From Dendrophyllia cribrosa (lineage: Eukaryota; Cnidaria; Anthozoa; Scleractinia; Dendrophylliidae): a DNA stretch of 64,000 nt. A program made the position numbers and the translations under genes. Location: positions 26,206,270-26,270,269 of the forward strand of contig JAJLRJ010000006.1 in the NCBI GenBank assembly GCA_024195265.1. Reading direction: 5' to 3'. Under the pieces are notes generated by a model. That model was given only the letters and a program-made list of their open reading frames with translations. It was not told the origin of the DNA and did no database searches. Of this stretch, positions 1-13,600 are shown piece after piece. Every line of letters starts with the position of its first letter. Positions within the stretch are counted from its first letter, which is position 1.

Positions 1-501
1 CAATCTCCAGGCCCATTAGTCTAACAGCTTTTTATTCTGTAATGGCACTCTACTATTTTCTGGGTTTCAACGAAAAACGTTATCCATAGAATCACGAATG
101 GTTCATTAAATATCCACGCTAAATTTTTTTCTGGAAGCAATATTTCTTTTGCGAATCTCTTGCTACCCAGCCATACAGTTTTGTTTTTTTCTATATCCAC
201 CTCAAACCTGAGCATTCTCATAATATAATAAATTATCCATGTTTTTTTTTCTGCAATAGACCTGTTTTTGGTGTGTGATATGATGCTTGGGAGAACCTTC
301 TCAATACGAACCAGAGCTGGCTATCGCATAGATAACTCTTATTAATAATGAACATGATTATAGTTCTGACGTGCGCCTTCACGATCCATCTATACCGAAA
401 CGTCCTAAACAATTCACACCGTTTTTCAAATAAAACTTATCGACTTATTTCTCATCTAAATAAAATAAGTGATAACATACGTTTTTGAATTTATAACGCA
501 G
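1..501. other. Intronic sequence, no gene seen
   Basis: AT-rich sequence ending in the acceptor (tataacgcag) of the first visible exon. The short open frames here have no recognisable product. It is inferred to be the 3' part of an intron whose 5' exon lies left of the window. Confidence 0.6.
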
Positions 502-624
502 ATCTTGACGAATGCGCTAGTGGAGATCACAACTGTCACGACCATGGTGTCTGCACTAACAATCCCGGATCATTTACATGCCACTGTCAGAAAGGATACA
601 CGGGTAATGGAACATGGTGCGAAG
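502..624 (+). CDS. Exon: calcium-binding EGF-like module
   Basis: Forty-one codons, phase 1 at both ends, as is usual for shuffled EGF modules. Six cysteines are present in EGF spacing and the module starts (D)LDEC, the calcium-binding D-x-D-E-C motif, if the split first codon is GAT. It continues with [10 protein letters not shown] and ends with a GYTGNG turn before the sixth Cys. The acceptor is ..cgcag and the donor is gaag|gtaatt. It probably extends from an extracellular array encoded upstream. Confidence 0.85.
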
Positions 625-3600
625 GTAATTATGTTTTAAAATATACAGACATTTCAGTAATACTATGTTGTTATTTATAAATTTTGCTCTGTTTATCGAA
701 CAAAGAGGTATTACTGTCTCAGGGCATTGCAACCTTTCCATTCATCCTTTATTTCTTGTTTGAGATACTTTTAAAAGTGCATGATTGTAGTTAGTAGATA
801 GCAGGTCGCGTCCTCTTTAAGGTGAGATGATTGTTTTGACTACCGTTTACCACTTATTGCTGTTTGTTTGTATGTCTGTTGGTTACCATGTTGATCTATT
901 GATGTTAAGTCGATCGCTTTTCTTGCGAAAAACTGCAGTCAAAACATAACCAATTTTGAAAAAAAAAAACAGAACATTTGTCTAATTAACAAACTGTCCG
1001 CTATTGATAGCGTTATCCCTCTAAATCCTAATCGCGTTCACAGGACGAAGTAATGAATTTACTAATCTTTAATGAACCTTTACTTGCACTTAAAATCGTT
1101 ATGGACGAAATAATGAATTTACTAATCTTTAATGAACCTTTACTTGCACTTAAAATCGTTATTGCGTCCTGCTCAGTTTCAACACCTCAAATAATTTTTT
1201 TTGCCAAATGAATGGCAAAAATGTTAAAAAAATGTCTCAGGGCATCACTGGGGGCATTATATGCCTTTTTGTGTTATTTCCTTAGTTAATGCTCTTGGGA
1301 TGGGCCACTAAAAACTCAAGGAAACTGGCCCGACTGGCCACCAAGCACTGGAGTTAATTTTTAGCCCTGCAGTTAGGGGTTAAGGCTACACTAGGGCTAA
1401 AAATTCAGTTAAGGTTAGAATTCACACTTGCTTTGGGTAAAAGGGCTCACCTCACAGTTAGTTTTACTATCATTATAGTAAAAGTGTTACAGACAAGCCT
1501 CTCTAATACTAACATTACCTGAAAAAGAAGAGAATAAATCGTGTTAATGAAGAAAAACAGCTGTGTCGATCGACCTGTGACGGAAATAAATCTGTTTCCA
1601 AATTTTTATATTGCCCTCAGATAACAAAAATCCATCGAAACTGCTGGGAAAAAGCATCTCAAAATTAGTAAAGTGGTCGAGTTAAAAAGCGATATCTTTT
1701 AAAATAGTGGAGAGTATGGCAAATTTCACAGACGTTTGGCAAGACATTTGGCTGCGCGATACAAACGTATGTGAAATTTGCCGAATTTGCGGAGCTACAT
1801 ATTCTCCACTATTTTAAAAGATACATGTATCACTTTTATACTCGGCCACTTTTCTAATTTTGAGATGCTTTTTACAGCAGTGTCGATGGATTTTTGCTAT
1901 CTGAGGCCAATATAAAAATTTGGAAAAACAGTGATAAGACCTATTGATGTTAGGTTAAGTTTAGATCAATCGACTTTTTAGTAAATTGATCATATGTAGT
2001 TTCAGATAGTACTTTGCTATGTACAATTTCACCACTCAAATAAAGCCCCGTCACTACAAGGCGATGTAAGATTAACACATGCAAGAATACAAGGCAAAGT
2101 TAAATTCAATAAAGCTATCTAAAATTTGAAAGGTAGGAGTCATTAACGAGCGTTCATTTGTGAGCACATGTGACCAACACTAGCGTGACATGAACTACAT
2201 GACTTCTGTACATGTATTCAACGAAACCATGATGGAAACAGTTCGTCTCAGACACAGCCATTAAACTACGATAAAATCGCAACAAAGAAAACACTGTTGT
2301 GAAAGTAACGTCCCTCCGTACGTTTAATTAAGAAGGAATTAATATAGTATAACATAGATTGTATTTTTAGATCGTATTTCTTCCGCACTGCATTCAGGGC
2401 ATCATATTTCTCCTCGTGTTTGTTTCAGGGCGATCATGCACCAACTAGCATTCCGTCGACCGGCTGGCTTTTAAAAAGCAGCATCCTTTTATCCGTGAAG
2501 ACAAGTTAAATAACGTTTGAATTCAAAGGTTAAAAGCTTCGAAAGAAGGCGACACCATTATATGCCTGGACAAGCATGTTAAGATTGTATACTCGCGGTT
2601 CACGCTAAATTGTGTTCGTTCGAAATTCGTTTCTGTCTCAGTAACATAACAATTGATCGATATTTTGATCTCCTTTGGTCAATGCAGTGCTCATTTTAAA
2701 CCTGCAAGGGAAATTATCCACTTACGTTTTCCTTGGCGATCAACTCTTCTTATTTCTGCTTCCTTCGATGCAGGATCTGCTTGCGAAATATTAAAGCAAC
2801 AACACAGTCACATGTCTAGTCAGTCATTAACCGCTAACAACGTTTGCCCGCTATGAGTTATGGGTATTTTTAGAGCAAATCGTGAAGGGAAGCAATACAT
2901 TCTGTCTTTAGAGGGATTTTATTAACACTGCAGCCAACCAAAAATCAAAGCTTAAAACTTCGCTTGCCGTATATCCCAAACCCGAAACTCACAGAAATGT
3001 ACCATTTGGCTCGCTGCAGTGTCTTCACCGTTTGCAGAGCGAGGCTGAAACGTTTTGGCACCACCGGAGTGGTCTTTCTTTTATGCTCTCGGATCGGTTC
3101 ATCGGCCCGATTACACCTCTTTAAGCCATCTCGTACTTAGATGATGTACCAGGCACTCTGCAAACGGTGGATTTTTTCGAATTTCAGCCTCTGAGCCGTG
3201 ATTCAACCTCTTGGTTTGCCCGCAGCTCTGATCGAAACGTTTGCAGATTCGTACATAACGTTCGAAAAGAGGAAGCTTCTGCGCATGGTCACGGCTTTAA
3301 AATCTGATGCCCAGTACTTCGTGGACAAAGTAACGCAATATTGTAACGCAAACTGATCATGCATGAAAGGCAACTATATATATATACACAGGACGAAATA
3401 ACGACTTTAAGTGCAAGTAAAGGTTCATTAAAGAAAACTTAAAGAACAATTTCGACTATCTTTAAGTGCACCGTAAATTACTTAAATAAGCCTTTACTTG
3501 ACAACACTTAAAGCTAGTAATGAACAATTTAAGTTGCCTTTAAGGGTCTTTAAGTTGTTGAAAAGTTGAATTAAAGATGACGTAAAGGTTCTTAAACACA

Positions 3601-6206
3601 TTAAAGATACTTACTTACTTTAATACATTTAAGAGTATTTACGTCTCAACTTAAAGATTTTCGATACCTTTAAGTAAAATTTAATTTTCTCTTAAAGATT
3701 AGTAAATTCATTATTTCGTCCTGTGCTGATATTGTCAATTCCAAAGTTCAATTGAAATCTATTTTCATTTTATATGCCTCTTTCGCCAGCTTGTCCTGAA
3801 TACTCCAAATGCATCCAGATAACTCCACACTTCTGCGAATGTTGGTGCAAATATTATAATCCTGAGCTTCCGGGGATTGGTCCATGCAAACTTTACGGTA
3901 GGCAAAAGGCCGTAATAAATGTTTTATACAAGATTAAATTGCAGTGGCACATACCTTCGACCACCTTCCTGTATGTAAGTGAGATTTTATCTTCAAGAAA
4001 AGTCTATGCCTTGGACGTGACTGATTTTCATTTCATTTAAAAATGAAATATATCCTTTACCTAATGTGAAAACGACCTACATCGGATAAACAAGATACCA
4101 TTTCTAGTCCATTACAGCATCATATATAACTCCAAGAACCAACCCATATTGCCGACGTCAGGGGCAGGAAAATACACGTATGTCCAATAATATTGCCTTT
4201 GTTCCTGATTGGTTGAAAAACCAGGATTTTGCTTTGATTGATTAGAATTTAATATTAACGCTCGGAAAAACAGGATAAAATTGACTTGAAACCCATTCTT
4301 GTGTTAACGAACTTGCAGTTTTATTTCTGCTGTAGATTATCCAGTTCTTGATGATTTCCCAGAAGCTGTCATTTATGATGCGGAAACACAACCTGTCACT
4401 CCAAATCGCTTTAGACGGGATGAGACACGAAAACTAGACGCATCGTTTGATTTGGGCACCAGAAATTCAAATGAAATCTTATTCTATTGGAAAATACAAC
4501 ACCTTGAATTGTCACCATTTAAAATTTCTAACAACACAGAGCTGTTAGTGAGCAACACTCTTGAGCTGAATATAGGACGTAAGTTGTTGACATCTGGATT
4601 AAAGTTGGTAGTGTTTGAGCTACAGGTGAAGGGGTGTCCCCTGATTGCTCGAGACTTTGCTTTTCTGAAAGTTGAAGATGCAGCTCTCGTAGCCACATTT
4701 GCAGGTGGAACTGAGATCTTACGATCTCTCAGCAAGCCAATTATTTTGGATGCCAGTTCGTCTTATGACCCAGAAAGTGGAGCTGGAGTCCTTTCAGGAA
4801 TGACTTTCAATTGGTCGGGTTTTGTACTTTCAATGAATAACGTTTCTGGTGTCAATACCACGCTCAAGAACCTTTCTGTTGCTGTCAATAACAAAGGGAA
4901 AATATTTTATTCAATTGTTCACTCAGCATTTAATCAAACTTTCCTCCAAATGCCAGACAATGTATTTCTGCATTCCGAAGATGGTAAAGTTACTCTTGAT
5001 GCAGGAAATCTGACTGCCAACAAAACGTTTTACGCACTTCTCACACTTCACAAAGACAAACGTCAGGCAAATGCAATGCAAATCGTTCGTATCCATGATC
5101 GACTGCTTCTTGACATTCGTATTCGGTAAGTGGAAGTGTTTGTATAAACATGGTTATTTTTGTTACATATAATTATCCTCTGATAACTGGACTGAATTGC
5201 ACTAATCAAATCACATAATTGCTTTAATCACATTAATAAAAAAATTGAGATTAAAATCTATGTGAACTTTATTCTACTAAGAACGTCAGGAATGATTTCT
5301 ATCAGTTTGAAACCAGCCCAGCAAAGCCAAAAATAACCCATTTTAGTTCAGCTGATTGACGCGCGCACAACGTAGGTGTCCAATAGAGGTTTTGCACGGC
5401 AGCCATGTTGCATGGCAGGAACAATAGATTATTTTCCCTATGGGAAAGAATGTTCTTTCTAATGAAAAACATTTTCATTGTTCCGGCCATGCAACATGGC
5501 TGTCGTGCAAAACCTCTATTACAGCTTTCCAATTACACAAAGTTGTAATTGTATAGCTGTATTTGGACACCCACGTGACCTCGCACCACTTTCGTGAGAA
5601 ATAGGCACCATATGACCAATCTCAATCGAGAATTTTGTTATTGATACATACAAACGTGTAACTCAACCAGCCTGTTGAGGCTTGAGCTGTGTTTGGGGGA
5701 AAATTTGAATCTGATTTCTCAAATTTCTTCACACTCAAGGAGATTCGTCAGACCATCAGATTCGTGATCTGCATGAGCGGGATTTTTGGAAAGAAGTCTG
5801 GCAAGGGGTCTTTTGTGCAAATTTACTCGTTCCGTCCGATGTTTTGTTTCTTTAACGATGTCATATCATGCTTAATTCCGGTAAGATTTCAGTGCCTTTA
5901 TTTCGGAAATTAACTGTTAAAGTAGAAAAATCATAAGCTAGTCCAAACCAACCAGATTTTTCTATAGATTTGTCTTTTTTGTGGTCGGGGGGAAGGGGGG
6001 GGGGGGGGGGAGGGGGAGGGGGTGAGATAAAGAATCCATATGATTCGAGATCGCAAATCCGATTTCGGATTGTGCCAAAAACTCAGCCTTAGATTTCGGC
6101 GATTTTAAGGGACTGTGCAATAATTATCAGGGGGATAAGAAAATGGGCTTCAAGTAGGAAAATATTAGGTAATTCTCCCCTTCTAAAGGAGTGAATTTAG
6201 TTATTG

Positions 6207-6242
<36 letters not shown>

Positions 6243-9200
6243 CCTTCACACACCTTTTATATACAAATACCCAGCATTTTCTTAATATACACCCTTATTT
6301 TTTTCCAAGAGGGCACGGTAACGAATCCTGCAATCTGATTGGTTCTTGCGCGGTCCGGATTTTCCTATCTCTGCCCACGGGCACGGTAACGCTTTCGTGA
6401 GTGATGTGACTCCGTTGTTTTAAGCTTGTAAGCCCTGGTTTTATTGAATTTTCTCGTTAATTATGGACACATACGAAAGCTACCAAAGCGAAAGTGAATT
6501 TTATTGGCCAGATAAAATATTTAACGACACAAATGAAGAAAACAATGAAGAAAACCAGCAAAATTTCACCATGCATGGCTGATCGGTCGGCTGACATACA
6601 AAGATCCGAAAACACGCTAAAGACGAGGTATCAAAAAGACTCAATGAAGAAAGAGAGATTAAACTACTGGGTGGAAGGATAAATAAGCCGTAAAATTAAA
6701 GGTCAATGTTATTCCTCAGAAAGGCGAGTACAAGTTTGGATTTTATGATTTGTTGATTTCATAGTTTGTTCGGCGTTTGTTGTTTTTTTTTTTACAAAGC
6801 GGCTTTTGGCATAAAAAAATACTGTAATTAGACAAAGTTTTTGACTCCATTTGATTCAAGTGTTCTTATTTTTCCGTTTCTTTCTTCTTCTAATGGAGAT
6901 TCTGTTCACTTTCATTAAAAAGTCTTGCTTAAATTTCTCATTTGATTCTCGTAGTTTTGTACTAGCTTGTTGTCAATATAAATTTTAATACACGCAATTT
7001 CTCGATCGGATTTTACGAGATAATTTGGACTTTCACTACATTGCTCGGTTTGAATGCTTTTATTTCGCAGTTGTTACCTTCTTTTATCTACATTTGGTAA
7101 GTTTTCATTCAAGAAAATATGCTTTTTAAATTAGAATAGCTCAGTTTAAGCTTTCGCACTGCTATGAATGAATTACGCTCGACTTTTCTTTTATACAAAA
7201 ATTTGAAAATTTTTTATTTTAAAGTTACTCTTCAGCTTTCCACGGCTTCGCTGTGGGCAAGACATTTCTCTATTCTCACCAAAAGCAAACACAACAGCCG
7301 TTTATTCTACCGAGAGACATAAACTAATAGAAATGAGTTTACTTTGCAAAGTAAGTTCTTTTGTTTATAAATGAAAAAGTTGTGAAGATTACCAAGTTAA
7401 TTTAGGTTTTGCACGCGTTGTGTCAGTTTTGCTTGACGCGGCGCGTAAAGACATGATTTCTTGGAAAGCTATACAAGTGTATCACGATTTTCTCGGCAAA
7501 TCGCAGAATTGAAGTAGGGAAAAAATAAATAAGTTATTTACCGGCCTTGGTCGGTCCGTATAGGAATCAAAGGGCCCTTAAAGCCATCTCGTTAATGCGT
7601 GAGAACATAAGGTTAATAAAAAACAACAACAAGAAGAATTAGAAAAGTTGGGTGCCCTTGATAGGTAAATATAGTAAAGACGTGATAGGTAATATGTTTA
7701 AAGCTGCTAAATGGTCTATTGAAGTTTTTTTTTGGCGGGAAAAGTAGCATCACTTCGGAAAGGGTTTGACCTGTATGTCAATCAAAATTTGGGAAAGATG
7801 TACGGAGGTTAAAAATATTTACTATCTTTATTTATTGATATTTAAAGAGAACTAAATTATATTGCAACGATTTTCATTTGGGATTGAAATTGATTTACTG
7901 CCAATGTTTTTAAACAGCCAATTTATATGTGCAGTGTATATGTGGATGGATGAGACAAAACAAGAACTTGCGTGATCAGAGAAAAAAATCAGTGCGTGAA
8001 ACGTGAAAGTTAGTAAAATGGAAACGTGATTCGTAAATTTAGGAACTAATATCGTAGTAAGGAACCAGACTAAGGAATTTAACGAATATGTGACGCGTGA
8101 ATTGCGTAAAAAAAGGTGCGTGAAACGGGATCGTGGCCCGTGCAGAGTGAGCCCGACTCCAGAAAAAGCCTGGATGCTAAGTAAGAAGGCCTGGTTACAC
8201 CTTCCAATGTTTTCCAAATCCAAATCTTTACTCCTCATCCACAATGGAGGGCTAATAAATTAAACACTAGGAGTAATCGGAGATTAGGGTAGTGCGTTCG
8301 GCAGTTGAAAGGGGGGATTTTAATTTTTGGTTATTGGGATAGATGAATATGTCTATGGTATATTGTCAAATTAAGGGTTATTGTGTACAGTGAAACCTGT
8401 ATTTACTTTGTGTATGAAGACGGTAGGGAAAGTTTGGTAGCAGAAAAAAAAAATCCTTTGAAGTTTGTTGTAGTTGTCGGTAAAGAAAAGTGCTTGGCGG
8501 TCCCGTGGGAAAAGTGCACCGAATTTGCATATGTCAAAACGGTAATTTGAAACCTGAAAACACGCTGGCAAAAGCGAAAGTCGCAAGTACTCTGTGTATG
8601 AAGACGGTAGGGAAAGTTTGGTAGCAGAAAAAAATTGAATCCTTTGAAGTTTGTTGTAGTTGTCGGTAAATAAAAGTGCTTGGCGGCCCCTTGGGAAAAG
8701 TGGGAAAAGTGCACCGAATTTGCATATGTCAAAACGGTAATTTGAAACCTGAAAACACGCTGGCAAAAGCGAAAGTCGCAAGTATTTATATAAACAGACT
8801 ATGCGCTTCTACAAATTCTCTGCTTTCTTCTTAGTTTCGCTCGCCAAATTAAGATTAAGCTTTTCCAAACTCTCAGCCTTCATTTCCAAGTTTTCCACCG
8901 CGCTAAAACATCACAGAAAGTTTGGAGTGTCTTCGGGAATAAACATAAGCCGCGTTTGGTTTCGCGAGCGTTCCATCGATCCATCCGCATAATCTCCATC
9001 AAAGTGAGAAAAACATTCGTCGCTTGATTCTTGCTCGTTTTCTGGCTTGAATCTCACTCGTGTCTGGCCATAAATTTTCGAACGGGATGGCTTGAATATG
9101 GCCCGATTCTAGCTCAGTCAAGCCATCCGAATGTCACGGCGGTACATATGTCTCGCTCAATTCTTGCTCAATTCTCGTTTGTTTGTCTCGTTCGTGTCAG

Positions 9201-10621
9201 CCGAATCATCGCCATGATTTGATTCTCGCTGATTGGCATATTTTCTATGGCCTGAGCATCTTGTTACGTGTAAATACCACGTGTAAATACCAGTTCCCGG
9301 CGGCCGAGAAAATTATCACATGGAATCGAGGCTACGTGTGCTAGTCCACATGGAATCGAGGCTGTGTGCCAGTCCAAGATGGCGTCCAAACCCTGAAGTC
9401 GCATAGCATTCAGCCCAATTCCTCCCACAATCCCCTGCGCCCAGACCGATACCCGACGAAATTAGAAAGCGTTCTCCTATCGTCGAACGCAATAAAAGAT
9501 TTCTATTCAAAATAAAGTCTTGATCACATGTTTAAAAAGTAAAATTTTGCTTGTCAGACAGTGTATCTGAATTTCTTTTTTTTTTTTTTACTTTTCCAAA
9601 AAAATGGGTCGGTCGGGCGATGGGAAACGAAACATTTTATGGGGATGGCCTTAGACTCATATAGTAAAAGATTGAAAAAGCAAATCGAAGGTCACCGAAG
9701 GGAAATGGATTTGAGTTCGAGATTACGGGGAGTTCGAGAGGTTCAATTATTCTCAACTGTGAAACTGTAGGTGCAAATTGCGGATCATCGCGATACAGAA
9801 TTAATTCTGACTAGAACTGTCAAAACTGTCAAGCAGAACCGGTTCAAAAACAAGCTAGGATCATAGGATCATCCAATTTTCATCTTTGATGTGTGCCACA
9901 ACGCATCGGAAAACTGTTTACGTTTATCCGCGTTTGTAGATCTTTATATGTAAGACATGTAAACATCTTAGAAACGGGCCATAGTGGCCCGGTTCAAACG
10001 TCGAACTTCACATGTGCCGAATCCAATGCAAATGACAAAATTTATAGATGGTTTTCACTCACGTGACCTTCATGTGACCTAAATGTGTCACGCAATGCGT
10101 CACGCTATTTCAGATAAGCCGCGAAAATAAACAAAATTGAATCAGCTGAAAGTTATTGTTTGCATTATAAGTGCTTATAAACCGAGTTAATGAAGCTTAT
10201 AGCAAATACAATATTTTTGGATGTGATTTTTGGTGTAATTAAGACTTTGAATTTTTGGCCGCCATCTTTGTGCCCCTGAGTGGGGCACATTACTCGATCG
10301 CGTGGAACGTGGGGGAATTAGTGATAAATAAGTGTGAAAGATACGTGTCAAGTACCAGATGTTTGGATTTAGCCCGTTTACATGCAATCCAACGAGATGT
10401 GTCAAAGACCGGATGCTTAATTTTAGCCCGTCTGCATGTAATCTTTGGTAAAAAATGAAAACGGTCAGTGATTATGTAGATTATAGGTTTTTATCACTGT
10501 AAATATTTTTGTTAGTTTTTTTATTCCATTATTATTTTAGACTTGTATATACACTGATCACCGGTTTATACCAGCGTTTTTATTTTAAATTCGCTGATCG
10601 GTTTTTCAGGATAAATAAAGC

Positions 10622-10661
<40 letters not shown>

Positions 10662-13600
10662 TTGAGTCGATACGTTGTTGAGCCATTGTAAAAGTGAGTT
10701 GATAGTGAGTTGAAATCTGTGATTAACGCCTCGAGATTGTACCGAGAAGCCTGTAACGCCAATAAACCAAGAGGACCTGTGAGTATCTTATCTGTTTTGA
10801 TTTCATTCCTTTTTGTCGATTGCGTGGGAATAACTGCTTTGGAGGCAAAAATTTTCCCACAATACTATCAGATCGCTATGTTCACGACACTTAAACATTT
10901 CTGCACAGACTGCCGGGCACGGTCTCAAATAGACTAAATGCCCGGCAGTGAGAAATTTTCATAGTATTTACAGTGAAAAGCTCTTTCAAACCTTTTGAGA
11001 GTATTCGATGTTCGTTTAGAAATGTCAAGCGATTAGACTTGATTTTATCGTAAACCGGCCTTAAAACTTCTCTGAAATCAGCAATTTAAACTGCCAGGCA
11101 TTTAGTCTATTTGAGGCCGTGCCCGGCAGTCTGGACAGAAATTTTCTAAGTGTCGTGAACATAACGATTTTTATGGTATACCCAAGTTTGGATATTTCGT
11201 CAACTGGAAAATCAAAATAATGTTGGGAAACGCTTGACAACGAACTTTGAATGAGACGTTCAAATTTACCACGTGATTTCTGAGGGGGGCAAACAACTCA
11301 AACCAGTTGTTTATTATACTGATATCTTTTCGGAGCTTATACATTTTTACAGTGTTACAGTAGTTGATATATATATGTTAAGAAAATATTTGGGATATTT
11401 AGAATTTTTTCAAGATATATTTAGGAAGAAAAAGTGAGATATTTAGGAAAAATATCGAGAATTTCCGGAAAGATATTTAGGCGATTTTACGTGATATTTG
11501 TAGCTTATAGGGCTATGTTTTCGCGTTATCAGTTACATTGTAATTGATCTCTGTAACATATGTTTCTGCCCTCAACGAAATTGTGGAAAGCTTTCTGCTT
11601 TTTAATACATGGAGAACTTGACAGTACTCCCTCAATTTTGTTGGATCATTTGTGAAAAATAAACGGCTAAACTTCAGAACACCCGGCCACTCAAATATTC
11701 CTAATCACGTCCGCAGTCACAAACATTAAATTGCTACTGCCGCGGTCCGCAGTCACAAGCACATTTTGTAATTATGCAACAACTCCGCTCGTATGTCACG
11801 CCATTCTCGGATCGATCGCGACTGATTGAAAGAAAATAAGACAAGTAGCCCGATGGGCTTCGAAACTGGCTCGTTTGGTCTCAGTTTCCACCCCGGGTTT
11901 TCATTTTAGAGTTTTATATTAGCAATCCACAATATAGAGTGTTTTCACTGATGTCATATGAAAATTCAGAAGCAGTTTTTGATTCTAAAATGTTTACGGA
12001 ATTGTAGAGAGTTTAAAACTACACATCTGGGTCAAATTTTGAAGCGCAAGAGCATTTCATTCAAGAGTTATAGGCGAATGAGTATAGACATTTTTAGTAA
12101 GAAATGTATGGAGCGGCCATATTGGTGTCCCACTTGGGGACACCAACATGGCGACCAAAAATTTAGACTTTAAAGTCTTAATAACACCAAAAATCTCATC
12201 ACAAAATATTGCATTCACTATAAGAGGCATGAAATCGGCTTATAAGCATCTATAATTCATTAATAACTTTCAACTAGTTCAATTTTGTTTATTTTAACGG
12301 CTTATTTGAAATAGCGTGACGAATTGCGTGACACATTTACAACCTTTATAAATTGAAAACGAAACATCGTTAAAACCTGAAACTTTTTGTAAAAGATTAT
12401 AACACTGGTATCCACATACCATGTTAGAAAAAGCTTTGTAGGATGTATACTTTAGATTTTTATTTTTTATGACGTCATGTGAAAACACTCTATACAATCT
12501 AGAATCTATCAATATGCACAGTCCAGTCCACATTTACATTTACATTCCACAGCCCGCTTCAAGCACTCCATAGGGACCGACCATTTTATTGTTAAGAGAA
12601 GGGGGGGGGGATGAGTGGTTTGGGAAATTACTAAAAAAAATTACTGCAAAGCAAAATTAACGTAAAGAACAAAAATAATGCACAGCGAGCCAAAGGAAAA
12701 AAGGTATGGAACAATCCCGAAAAAAAATTATTGCACAACATCAAGACGAAAAAAAAATTCATGATCAGAATAATTGCCCAATACCGCCCCCTGCCCCCCC
12801 CTAACCCTAACCCTAACCCCTAACCCTAACCCTAACCCCAAACCCTAACCCTAACCCCCCCCCCCCCCCCCCCCCCCCCCCACACACACACAAAAATAAA
12901 ATCGTCCATCCCTTAGTTGGCTACAATTTCAGGTCTATATTTTTTTCTTCTCTGATCGGCTCCGTACTGTTAGAAAAAAATAAGTTTAGAACTTTGTATA
13001 TTTTTTTTCGCTTTAAAATCCCTGAAACCACCTACCACAAGAAATCGGGATTGTTTAAACACGGGCATTTTGGAGAATCGGTGATGGAGTTTCGAATAAA
13101 TTAACGATATCAACATTATCGATCAAATATCGAGATGTGTGGAATTTGAGCGTGACTCCATGCCGTTATGCATGAGAATTGTTTACTCAGCAGTTCTTTG
13201 ATTTTGTTCAACGATTTGTTCCATTTAAACTCAACTGTTTGACAATTGATTTGATTTATAGAAAAGTTCAACGCGCTTTCCTTTTCCCAGAAATAGAACA
13301 CATCCGAAAATCACAGCGATTTAATGTTTAACAATTCCGTCGAAATTAGAACGGTAAATATTTCAGTCGGTAGTTGCTTAATTATTGTTTACAGTTCGCT
13401 ATACTACTGTTGAAAACACAAAATCACACACGGTAGCGATATACAAAGGATATAAATCGCAAAGCAGAGCCATTTCCCTTAAATGATCATTACTTCCTCC
13501 TAGACGTCTCCTAAAACGAAAAAAAGTGGAAAACATATGGTTGTATTTTAAAATAATCACAGCAAATGGCTAAATGACATGCAAGACAAAGCTTACCTTG

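Larger units (their letters stand above)
625..3789 (+). other. Intron between the two EGF exons
   Basis: No coding sequence is recognised. It holds two members of a CAGGACG-ended MITE family and a 336-bp foldback, listed separately. The remainder is AT-rich unique-looking sequence. Confidence 0.6.

Noticed and set aside
4484..4735. Minus-strand open frame across the REJ exon
   Set aside because: Shadow of the plus-strand exon, which has domain support and splice borders.
6463..6582. Short ATG frame [18 protein letters not shown]... (39 codons)
   Set aside because: Composition looks protein-like and may be a mobile-element fragment, but it is short, stops at 6580-6582 and matches no family I can name.
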